Below, piece after piece: positions 34,844 to 44,130 of a stretch of 64,000 bases of DNA. Each line of letters starts with the position of its first letter. Positions within the stretch are counted from its first letter, which is position 1. Under the pieces are notes generated by a model that had not been told where the DNA came from, did no database searches, and saw only the letters and a program-made list of their open reading frames with translations. This DNA comes from Lampris incognitus (Eukaryota > Chordata > Actinopteri > Lampriformes > Lampridae), in NCBI RefSeq assembly GCF_029633865.1, contig NC_079214.1:31762957-31826956 (forward strand), read 5' to 3'. The position numbers were made by a program, and so were the translations under genes.

Positions 34844-35367
34844 GTGTATTTTTTTCTCATTGCTCTGAAGTCAGGAGATTTCGAGGAGGGGATGTATGTA
34901 TTGCAAAGGGAAGACTAGGTTTTCATAGTTATGTAATCCACTGCAACAGTCAAGCCTATTTAAAGCAGTTGCTGACAAGTAGAAGAGCTCATAAGACGAC
35001 TTCTAAACAGTTACAATTAATTACTAGATCATGCAAACTAAAACATAAATCTTACAAAAGCCAAATAATTATCTATTTTAATAACCTTACCTTACCAAAA
35101 CTATCGTTTGGTGCTTCCCTCCCTTTCGCGGCTAACTCAGTACTTTTTCCTCTTTTACTTTTTCTTTTTCACAGCAGCCAATTTTCTTTCTACTGTGTTG
35201 CTCACGCACCAAGTTTTCTCTTTTAACATGAATGTGACCCCTCTCTCTGTCTGTCTGGGTCTGTCTCTTACTCCCTTCCCCTCTTCAGTTTAGGCTCTGT
35301 CGTTCCCTTGATGGGTGGCTTAGTTCTTAGAAAACTCAACACGTGTTTCCTCTTTCCAACTCGCTCG

Positions 35368-35371
<4 letters not shown>

Positions 35372-35400
<29 letters not shown>

Positions 35401-35418
35401 GCTCTCTCTTGCACACAC

Positions 35419-35469
<51 letters not shown>
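35372..35469 (+). repeat. Compound (CT)n / (GT)n microsatellite
   Basis: A CT run at 35372-35400 and a GT run from about 35421 to 35468, separated by a short CACACACAC piece that can pair with the GT run. Confidence 0.95.
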
Positions 35470-35660
35470 ATGTTGGAATGGAGTGTGTGTTTGCTAATGG
35501 ATTTCTGTCAGACGAAAAAGACAAATACAAACGCTGTGATGAAATCAACAGTCACGAGTACAAGTAAATGGGTTTGTGCACAGGCACATGTGTATGTTAC
35601 ACAAGTTCATCCAAGAGGTGTGTGCAGTGTAAACTTGAATATGTACAGTCTTGGTATGTT

Positions 35661-35777
<117 letters not shown>

Positions 35778-35957
35778 AACCATACTATTTCCCTAAGGAG
35801 GTAGTTTCTATTGTTTCTACTGGCCTCTGGAAAGCCCACATTCCATCTACTGCTCTCACAGCCCTCACATGCTGATACAGTGGTACACTGCACATGTTTA
35901 TGTGGGCATGTGCATACAGGCCTGAGTGTGTTTGTGAATATGTATGGTTGTGTTTTG

Positions 35958-36000
35958 CGTGTGTGTGTGTGTGTGTGTGTGTGCGCGTGTGTGTGTGTGT
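35958..36000 (+). repeat. (GT)n microsatellite with GC interruption
   Basis: GT units with one GCGC interruption near 35982. Confidence 0.9.
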
Positions 36001-36620
36001 TACCCCCTGTCTGAAAACAAGTAAGAGTAGCAGTGACTAAGCATTTGCCAAAGGTAATCTAGGGTTGCTTTGGCCTGGACTATGTTGATGTCATATTGAG
36101 TGAAAGTCCCAGGCTGTTCCTAGAATCCTTGAGCAATAACCGAGTAGCAGTGGGAACAAACCATTGGGAATTGAGAATATTTTTGGAGATATGAACCCAT
36201 TGGCTTTGTTTCCATAAAGTGGTTATGGTATGTCCAAGGCATTGCCTAGTTTGGGTTTACATAATTTCAAGGCAAAGGTTTTCATGGGTTACACAGGGTT
36301 ATACTAAGCTGATTTCAACACTGCAAATAATTGCTACAATTGACCGTTTGCAGAAACTTTTGAAATATAACCTTGTGACTTGTTCTTATCATTTGGAATT
36401 CCATTCAATAAATAAAAAGGCACTTCGACAGCAGTCTCTGTCACCCTTCTACTGTTTGAGATCATTTGATGGAAACTTTAGGGTTAGAATAGTCAGCTGA
36501 TTAACAGTTTTCACTATAAACATAAAGGCTTTTGAATGGTGAATGATTGCATGTGGTAATACACATCAACAACTACAACACAAAGAAAAAATGTTTTCAT
36601 ATTTATTTGTGATCACTATA
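36001..36620 (+). other. Region upstream of lpin1, nothing recognised
   Basis: No ORF or repeat family recognised. Confidence 0.5.
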
Positions 36621-36621
36621 C

Positions 36622-37430
36622 ACAATTTTTGTTACATTACATTATAGACATTTAGCCGACGCTTTTATCCAAAGCGACTTACAATAAGTGCATTTAACGT
36701 AGGAAATCAGGAGAACTACTAGTCATCAGAGGTCATAAGTGCATCTAAACAAGCATCTAAGAGCAAAACCAGTGCTAAAGTAAAAGCGCAAGAAAGAGAT
36801 TTTTTTTAATAAGTGAATACAATAATTGCTAAGAACAAGTAACAAGGTAGTAGTTCTTAAAGAGGTGAGTTTTCAACCTGTGCCGAAAGATGGGCAGCGA
36901 CTCCGCTGTCCTGACATCAGTGGGGAGTTCATCCACCACTGTGAGGCCAGGACAGAAAATAGCCGTGACCGGGTCGATCGGCAGCAGGGGCCTCTGAGCG
37001 ACGGGGCAACCAGGCGTCCTGAGGCAGCAGAGCGAAGTGGTCGGGCGGGGGTGTAGGGCTTGACCATGGCTTGGAGATAGGAAGGAGCTGTTCCTTTCAC
37101 TGCCCTGTAGGTTAGCACCAGAGTCTTAAACTGGATGCGAGCAGCTACTGGGAGCCAGTGTAGGGACATGAGAAGGGGAGCTGTGTGGGAGAACTTAGGG
37201 CGGTTGAACACCAGACGAGCTGCAGCTTTCTGAACAAGCTCCACAGGTCTGATGGCACCAGCAAGGAGGGAGTTGCTGTAGTCCAGCCGGGAGATGACCA
37301 GAGCCTGGATGAGCACCTGTGCCATCTCGTCGGTGAGGAATGAGTGAATCCTGCTGATGTTATAGAGGAGAAATCTGCAGGAGTGAGCAACCGATTTTGT
37401 TGTAATGGGTAAACTAAAATATGTGTGGTT
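36622..37430 (-). mobile_element. L2-like LINE, 5'-truncated, 3' end
   Basis: The left end carries CATTTAGCCGACGCTTTTAT and AAAGCGACTTACAA, the 3' tail common to fish L2-type LINEs. On the minus strand a frame from about 37440 down to 36873 encodes the C-terminal part of a LINE reverse transcriptase protein: SRLDYSNSLLAGAI, KAAARLVFNRPKF, LHWLPVAARIQFKTLVLTY and AVKGTAPSYLQ. It lacks the catalytic domain and the endonuclease. Confidence 0.88.
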
Positions 37431-37706
37431 ACTTTTTCCACATGACATTATGGCTGTGTGTGTGCGCGCGTGTATGTGTGCGTGTGCATATGTGTGTGTG
37501 TTCATGTGCCCAGAGCCATTTTGGCATGCTTATCTGGACAAATCCGAACATGTGTGTTTCTGACTGATGCTGGCTTGGTCCTGATAACTATCAGTTTTGT
37601 TCAGTTTTATCCTGCCAGATGAGGTTTATCTGGTCTGTTTGCAGTCATGCATGAATGAGATATGCAGCAGTATGCATGTTGCTCGCTTCATCTCTCTTTC
37701 TCTCTG

Positions 37707-37708
<2 letters not shown>

Positions 37709-37773
<65 letters not shown>
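37709..37773 (+). repeat. (CT)n microsatellite
   Basis: About 32 CT units. Confidence 0.96.
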
Positions 37774-37774
<1 letters not shown>

Positions 37775-37780
<6 letters not shown>

Positions 37781-38450
37781 TTCCACATTGCTTTCTTATA
37801 TACAGGAAAAATCCTTCCTCACTCTCCCATTTTATTTTCTCCCTCTTATAATTCTGTCTCCCCCTGCTTCTCTGTACCCATCCTAATTCTCCGAGGGACA
37901 TATGCATGCACAAATGTCAGCAGTCCTCCTGCATTTACATGACGGATGGACATGAAAATACAGCAAGAATGCAAGTATATAGATATGAACATCAGGTAAA
38001 ATTTGGCTAAATGTTAATGCTAGTAACTTTTGTGGTTGAGAAGGCTATATCTCCCTCCCAGGTTGAGCCTTTTTTTTTTCTCAACAGATATCTCACTCTG
38101 GTCCCAGGCCTGGTAGTGTGATGAAGCAACTGAGCAAACTAAAAAACAAGAACCTGAATTTAAGAAAACAAATTCTATCAATGGATACGTTCATCTGACT
38201 CTTAATACAGTTTTACAAAAGCCATTGATGGCCCCTGGATTTGGGTGTAGAAATTTATATTATAGGCTACAGAAAGAGATAACCATCACTTCCATGTCAA
38301 CAAACAAACATCCCAAATTTATATTTAATGTTCGTGACATCATTCTTGTGCACAAATAAAACCCAGCGGAGAGGGACCAGAGCTTTTTTTTTTCCCCCAG
38401 AAAATTCTTCTTATGTTCTGCAAACCATTGAGAAAAATAGTTGACCTACG
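37775..38450 (+). other. Region upstream of lpin1, nothing recognised
   Basis: No ORF or family recognised between the CT run and the LINE fragment. Confidence 0.5.
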
Positions 38451-38687
38451 TGTGGAAGCATGGAGGTGTTTAGGAGAGATGGCAGTAGTTTTTTAAACTA
38501 CTAGATTGTATAGCACGATCTTGGAAAGTGAGAGGACGCCTGAGGAGTGGAGAAGAAGCTTACTGGTACTGATTTTCAATAATAAGGGTCATGTGCAGAG
38601 CTGTAGTAACTACAGAGATATAACATTGATCAGCCACAGCGTGAAGCTATGGGAAAGAGTAATAGACGCTAGGTTAAGAGGAGAGGT

Positions 38688-38873
38688 CAAGTCAAGTCAA
38701 GTCAATTTTATTTGTATAGCCCAATATCACAAATTTGCCTCAAGGGGCTTTGCAGTAACATGACACCTTGTCCTTAGACCCTCGTATCGGATAAGGAACA
38801 ACTCCATTAAAAACCTTTAACAGGTAGAAAAAATGGGAGGAGAAAAACAGAGGAGGGATCTCTCCCAAGACGG
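38688..38873 (+). repeat. Dispersed fish repeat inserted in the LINE
   Basis: It begins with GTCAAGTCAAGTCAATTTTA and continues TTTGTATAGCCCAATATCAC, a type common in fish intergenic DNA. GGTCA on both sides may be the target duplication. Class not assigned. Confidence 0.7.
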
Positions 38874-39142
38874 TCAGCGAGCAGCAGTATGGTATCATGC
38901 CACGGAAGAGCACTACAGATGCGATGTTTGCTTAGAGAATGTTGATGGAGAAATAGAGAAGGTCAGAAGGTGTTATGTTGCGTCTTTCAGGATTTAGAGA
39001 AAGCATATGACAGGGTGCCAAGAGAGGAGGTGTGGTATTGTATGAGGAAGTTGGGAGTTGCAAAGAAGTATGGTACGAGTGGTACAGGATATGTATGAGG
39101 GAAGTGTGACAATTTTTTAGGTGTGCGGTTGGAATGACAGAT

Positions 39143-39608
39143 TGTCATGGTCTGTGACCTGGGGTCTCCCATCCCCTGATTGGTGCTTTAATTCACCTGC
39201 GCCCGTATGCCTGAATGACCCGGATTGCTCGGCTTCACTCATCTCCCCTGTCTCCGATTGGCTGGCCAGTTCCTGCGCACCTGCGCCCAATCTCCATGAT
39301 CGGCCTCCCCTGGGTAATTATGTCCCCTTGGTTGCCCTGGCGCTTTGTCAATTCATCTCACACTGTTACTGAGACACACACTGAGACTCAGAGACTTTTG
39401 ATTGCCAGAGTGCCTTGTCTGTTGTGAGCTTTCCCCGCCATCTATTCCTCCCGTTTGTATCTGCTGTTTGTAAGTTTGCCACCTCCTGTTGTGAGCCTTC
39501 CCCGCTATCTGTACCTGCTGTTTGTTAGTCTCATACAATAAAAGAGTTGTCTGAACTGATTGCTTCCACTGTCTGCACTTGGGTCCTCTCTCTGCTGCTA
39601 CCGTGACA
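39143..39608 (+). repeat. 5' LTR
   Basis: 466 bp; includes AATAAA at about 39537, a likely R-region poly(A) signal. Confidence 0.88.
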
Positions 39609-39624
39609 GTACGAATCGACCAGT

Positions 39625-40423
39625 ATGGACCCAGCAGATGGTTTGGCGTACCGGAGACACCGTAGGCCGAGGCCGGTGTCTGAGGTAATGGCCTCCGAGG
39701 AGGGGTTGCTCGGCTGGATAACCAGCAGCCTGTCTCCCGGTCTGCTGGCACTGAACCCGCCAGCCTGCCTACTGGCCGGTAAACCACAAATCGAGAGGGG
39801 GTGCTCAGCCGGCTCCAGCCCTGGACCCATTCTGGGGAACCCGCCTGGCCAGGGGAGGTCCCCGGAGTCTCGGCCAGTCCCGTGTTCCTCGGCAGGCGGC
39901 CGACGCCCTGTCCGACTATCAGTTGCCGGCCACACCAGCCGACGACTCCTACAGGTTTCTGTTCAGCTGGCCATCTCAGCCAACCTGTTGGGCTCAGCTG
40001 CCCAGTGTCCCCGAGCCTCAGCTGCCCAGCGTCCCCGAGCCTCCGAAGCCTGTCCTCCGAGCGGCCACCGGGCCGCCTCCCAAGCCTGTCTCCCGAGCAG
40101 CCGCCGGGCCGCCTCCAAAGCCTGCTCCACGTCCGGCCGCCGGGCCGCCTCCAAAGTCTGTTTGCCCCGTGGGCCTCCAAACACGGCGGTACTGTCGGCG
40201 TCATCCATCTGCCCGTCCGCCGGAGATGCTCTGCCTCCTGCGTCCTGGTAGCCCTCCCGATTGGTCCCAGCCCTCGGGCCTGAAATCCCTGGACCCATTC
40301 GTCCTCCCCCTGGGCCCCTCTGTCCGTCCTGCTGGGTACTCTGGGTTCTTTGGTTTTGGGATGTCTGGAATCCATCCCTTTGGTTTTGGGATGTCTGGAA
40401 TCCATCCCTTGAGAGCGGGTTCC
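39625..40423 (+). pseudogene. LTR-element gag start and proline-rich tail
   Basis: ATG at 39625 opens MDPADGLAYRRHRRP, a start typical of fish gypsy gag. The same frame stays open to about 40251 but soon loses resemblance to gag. A different frame from about 39923 holds a proline-rich repeat (PEPPKP, GPPPKP x3) of about 40-50 bp DNA period, and a 29-bp duplication GGTTTTGGGATGTCTGGAAT at 40352 and 40381. Protease, RT and integrase are absent. Confidence 0.6.
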
Positions 40424-40865
40424 TGTCATGGTCTGTGGTCTGGGCTGTCCCATCCCCTGATTGGTGCTTTAATTCACCTGCGCCCGTGTGCCTGAATGAC
40501 CCAGATTGCTCGGTTTCACTCACCTCCCCTGTCTCCGATTGGCTAGCCATTTCCTGCACCCAATCTCCCTGGTTGGCCTCCCCTGGGTATATATGTCCCT
40601 TGGTTGCTCTGGCGCTTTGTTGATTCGTCTCACACTGTCACTGAGACTCAGCGACTTTTGATCACCAGAGTGCCTCATCTGTTGTGAGCTTTCCCCGCTG
40701 TCTATTCCTCCGTTTGTACCTGCTGTTTGTAAGTTTGCCACCTCCTGTTGTGAGTTGTCCCTACTATCTGTACCTGTTGTTTGTTAGTCTCGTATAATGG
40801 AGTTGTCTGAACTGGTTGCCTCCACCGTCTGCATTTGGGTCCTCTCCCTTCTACCACCAAGACAC
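40424..40865 (+). repeat. 3' LTR
   Basis: 442 bp; clearly homologous to 39143-39608 with substitutions and short deletions. Confidence 0.88.
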
Positions 40866-41000
40866 AAATGGGTTCAAGGTGGAGGTGGGATTACATAAAG
40901 GACTGGCTCTGAGCCCTTTCTTGTTTGCAATGGTGATGGACAGGTTGACAGTCAAGATCAGGCAGGAGTCTCCATGGATGATGATGTTCACAAATGATAT

Positions 41001-41152
41001 TGTAACGTGCATGGATAAGTAGACACGTTGGCCGCTGGCTGACGGGTCTGACCCTTTAGTCGAGCGGTTAGCGATGTCTCCCGCGGTGCGGGCGATACGG
41101 GTTCACTTCCCGGCTGCGGCAGTTCCTGTGGTTGCCTCCCGAATTCGCTACA
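41001..41152 (+). mobile_element. 152-bp TG...CA insert with internal tRNA-like boxes
   Basis: It starts TGTAACG and ends CGCTACA, with the target ATAT on both sides (40997-41000, 41153-41156). Removing it restores the LINE frame FTNDIV-ICSES. Inside are an A-box-like TAGTCGAGCGG and a B-box-like GGTTCACTTCCC about 40 bases apart. It looks like a solo LTR or a small retroposon that includes tRNA-derived sequence. Family unknown. Confidence 0.75.
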
Positions 41153-41767
41153 ATATTGTGATCTGTAGTGAGAGTAGGGTGGAGGTTGAGGAGAGCCTGG
41201 AGAGGTGGAGATATGCACTGGAGAGAAGAGGAGTGAAAGTCAGTAGGAGCAAGACGGAATACATGTGTGTACGAGAGGGTGGACAGCGGAATTGTAAGGA
41301 TGCAAGGAGTAGAGGTGACGAAGGTGTATAAGGTTAAATACTTGGGGTCCACTGGTTAAAGTATCGGGGAGTGCGAAAGAGGTGAAGAAGAGAGCGCAGG
41401 CAGGGTGGAGTGGGTGGGGAAGAGTGTCAGGAGGGATTTGTGACAGAAGGCTACCAGCAAAAGTCAAAGGGAAGTTTTACAAGATGGTAGTGAGGCCAGC
41501 TATGGTGTATGATTTAGAGATGGTGGCACTGATGAAAAGACAGGAGACGGAGCTGGAGTTGAAAATGCTAAGATTTTCATTGGGAGTGACGAAGAATAGG
41601 ATTAGCAATGAGTATATTAGAGGGACAGCTCAGGTTGGACGGTTTGGAGACAAAGCAAGAGAGGCAAGATTGAGATGGCTTGGACATGTGCGGAGGAGAG
41701 ATGCTGGGTTTATTGGGAGAAGGATGCTGAATATGGATTTGCCAAGGAAGAGGAAGGCCAAAGAGGG

Positions 41768-42273
41768 GGCCTCCGTGTGGCGTGGTGGTTTATTTCGTTG
41801 CCTACCAACACGGGGATCGCCAGTTCGAATCCCCGTGTTACCTCCGGCTTGGTCGGGCATCCCTACAGACACAATTGGCCGTATCTATGGGTGGGAAGTC
41901 GGATGTAGGTATGTGTCCTGGTCGCTGCACTAGCGCCTCCTCTCGTCGGTGGGGGCGCCTCTTCGGGGAGGAGGTACCGGGGGGAATAGCGTGTCCCTCC
42001 CACGCGCTACGCCCCCCTGGCGAAACTCCTCACTGTCAGGTGAAAAGAAGCGGCTGACGACTCCCCATGTATAGGAGGAGGCATGTGGTAGGTTGCAGCC
42101 CTCCCCGGATTGTTACAGCCATATGGTAATTCTGAGTCATTAATTAACTGACTCATGAGTCAATGCTACGAGCTGAAACACTGATCAGCAGAGGGCGTGG
42201 AGCAGCGACTGGCACGGCTCTGAACAGTGGAGTAATTGGCCGGATACTATTGGAGAGAAAAAGGGGGGGGGGG
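41768..42273 (+). mobile_element. tRNA-derived SINE S2, copy 2, inside the RTE-like LINE
   Basis: Target duplication CAAAGAGGG at 41759-41767 and 42274-42282. B box AGTTCGAATCCCC. It is about 75 bp longer than copy 1 because of an extra segment at about 42107-42182. Confidence 0.92.
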
Positions 42274-42401
42274 CAAAGAGGGAGTTTATGGATGTGGTGA
42301 CGGAGGACATGCAGGTTGGCGTGACAGAGGAAGATGCAGAGGACAGGGAGAGATGAAAACGGACGATTCGCTGCGGCCACCCCCAACGGGAGCAGCCGAA
42401 T

Positions 42402-42403
<2 letters not shown>

Positions 42404-42448
<45 letters not shown>
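42404..42448 (+). repeat. (TAG)n tail of the LINE
   Basis: About 15 TAG units directly after the LINE 3' end. Confidence 0.93.
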
Positions 42449-42449
<1 letters not shown>

Positions 42450-43090
42450 AGAAGAATAATTGCAGCATTATGATAGGGTCAAGGGGTTTCATTTCATTTT
42501 CAGTGCATCTTTGAGTGTAATTTTGCACACCTATCATTTTATGTAACTAGTTAAAATACATTACTGTATACTGGCTGATAATTAGGGGGCCTGTGTTTAG
42601 TTATATTTTCAAATAATACTTGGAGCTTAGTTTAACCTCACTAGACAATCAGATCGGTAGAGTTTAAGACACTTTGGCAATGTAATTATTGTAAGATGAT
42701 AATTTACAGAATATTGCATTGTATTTTTGTCTCTCAAAAAGTCAAAACCTTATGGCACTCTGTAGAAAACAAGAAATATAAAACGTAATGATATTCATTA
42801 ATATGCCAATAATTAATTTGGCTTCGTGCCTTTATAATGTTAGGGACAAGGACTGATTGATATATATAGTCAAAACTTCTAAGAGCTTCTCTCAATGCAC
42901 AACTACAAGTTGTCGCCCAATGGTAAGTTAAAGGCTCACGCTCTTCTTACCTCGCGTGCGCTACAGATTGGAGTCATTTATCTTTTAAATGCAAAAAAAG
43001 AAGGGTAATATGTCGTTGTGATATCAATTTCATATTAATTTAGGCTATGCTGTGCATTAACTTGCACCGTCAACTTGCTATCGGTTAAAA
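42449..43090 (+). other. Region upstream of lpin1, nothing recognised
   Basis: AT-rich, no coding signal. Confidence 0.5.
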
Positions 43091-43590
43091 CGCAGACACA
43101 GATGTGAAGCACAGTGGTTGTGTGACTTTGTTGTGAACAGAACAACGCGGGGTCATTGTCTCATGTCTATAACAGGAAGTAGGCCTAGTTTTGGCCGCAC
43201 ATTTTCAATTGAATTGTTACTGTTGTACGTTATATTTGCATCATATCCTGACTGGACCCTTTACACTGCCATTGTAAAGTAGTTTTGCGCCTGTTCAACC
43301 TAGCTAAAGTTAGCTGCTCTGAATCATGTAGCCAATAACCCCCCAAAAAGAAAGCTGACACATCAGAAACACTTGAACAACTTTTATCAAAAGAGTGATT
43401 TGTTTGGGAATGTTAAAGGTGATATAGCATATTTGCAACTCTGTCGATGGCGTTTCTGTGAAATCCTACATTGTATGGGCAATACCAGGTGAAAGATTAC
43501 GAGGGAGAAGCAAAGAGAGAATAGACACATTTTGACATGTTCCTCAGCAGTATGTATTATAATGTTAATTAAAAAAAATCCCCAACCAGT
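43091..43590 (+). repeat. Unclassified dispersed repeat R2, copy 2 (uninterrupted)
   Basis: Same orientation as the copy at 2837-3710, without the SINE-like insert, and lying upstream of lpin1. Class unknown; perhaps an old DNA transposon or LINE tail. Confidence 0.75.
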
Positions 43591-43859
43591 CTCTATGGCA
43601 CAGTGACTGAGTTTGAGTTTGTTCATGAGTTGCTTTGCTCTTAAAAATGTTATTAAAGCATAAATCAGTAAAGAGAATGGGCATGTGAGAGAGACTGTCC
43701 AGAAAATTAAAAAAAAAATCACGAAAGCAAGATCTACATTAAAAACACTGGAGAGAAAAAAACCGAAAACAACTAAACGTATCAGAAATTCCTGCAAATC
43801 ACGCTTGCTCTTATCTCTGTCAACTTAATATAAAGGCATATCTAATCTGTCGGCATCAT

Positions 43860-44130
43860 CGCGGACCAATTTTTCATTACATCTCGCAGTCCAGTGGGCT
43901 CGCGAGTGGTGTGTGACGTCATTACTGGGTGGGCGTCATTACTGGGTGGGTCCCCATGGGTCCCCCCCCCCGGGTCCCCCCCCCCACACACACACACACA
44001 GTCCAGCGGTGGGAGGAATATTAACAGCACTTTAAATACTGGAGCAGCCCTGAGCACTGAGTCGTAGCCCACATGTCAGGAAAGCCCGTCGGTCCGCCTG
44101 CAGCAGACAATGTTTCTCTTAACGACTGGA
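43860..44130 (+). promoter_or_regulatory. Candidate regulatory region with a full CRE site
   Basis: A CCAAT at 43865, a palindromic TGACGTCA at 43914-43921 and a repeated GTCATTACTGGGTGGG (two tandem copies to about 43950) lie within 100 bases. It is followed by a C-run/(CA)n and a GC-moderate stretch. It could be an lpin1 promoter, which in mammals responds to hormonal and cAMP-linked cues. Inference only. Confidence 0.3.

Larger units (their letters stand above)
39143..40865 (+). mobile_element. LTR retrotransposon, short interior, inserted in the LINE
   Basis: LTRs at 39143-39608 and 40424-40865 start TGTCATGGTCTGTG and end GACA. The target sequence is CAGAT on the left (39138-39142) and CAAAT on the right (40866-40870), one mismatch. 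The LINE reading frame resumes after it. The interior is only about 815 bp, so the element is non-autonomous or deleted. Confidence 0.88.
38451..42404 (+). pseudogene. RTE-like reverse transcriptase, fragmented
   Basis: Recognisable RT parts in order: ILESERTPEEWRRSLLV and CSNYRDITLISHSVKLWERV; then YGIMPRKSTTDAMF and DLEKAYDRVPREEVWY; then FKVEVGLHKGLALSPFLFA and SPWMMMFTNDIV; then WRYALERRGVKVSRSKTEYM; and finally ARLRWLGHVRRRDAGFIGRR. The catalytic box reads FTNDIV where the family has FADD, so the first Asp is changed. Stops and frame changes occur before about 38506 and near 38940-39000. Endonuclease is missing. A dead remnant. Confidence 0.88.
38451..42448 (+). mobile_element. RTE-like LINE fragment carrying four later insertions
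   Basis: Pieces at 38451-38687, 38874-39142, 40866-41000, 41153-41767 and 42274-42404 read in order as one LINE. The 3' end is followed by a (TAG)n tail (42404-42448), which is typical of RTE-type LINEs. The insertions are a dispersed repeat (38688-38873), an LTR element (39143-40865), a 152-bp TG...CA insert (41001-41152) and SINE S2 (41768-42273). Confidence 0.88.

Noticed and set aside
39353..40453. 366-codon minus-strand ORF
   Set aside because: Antisense to the LTR element; repeats such as GRRPGG come from the proline-rich DNA repeat, and there is no matching family.
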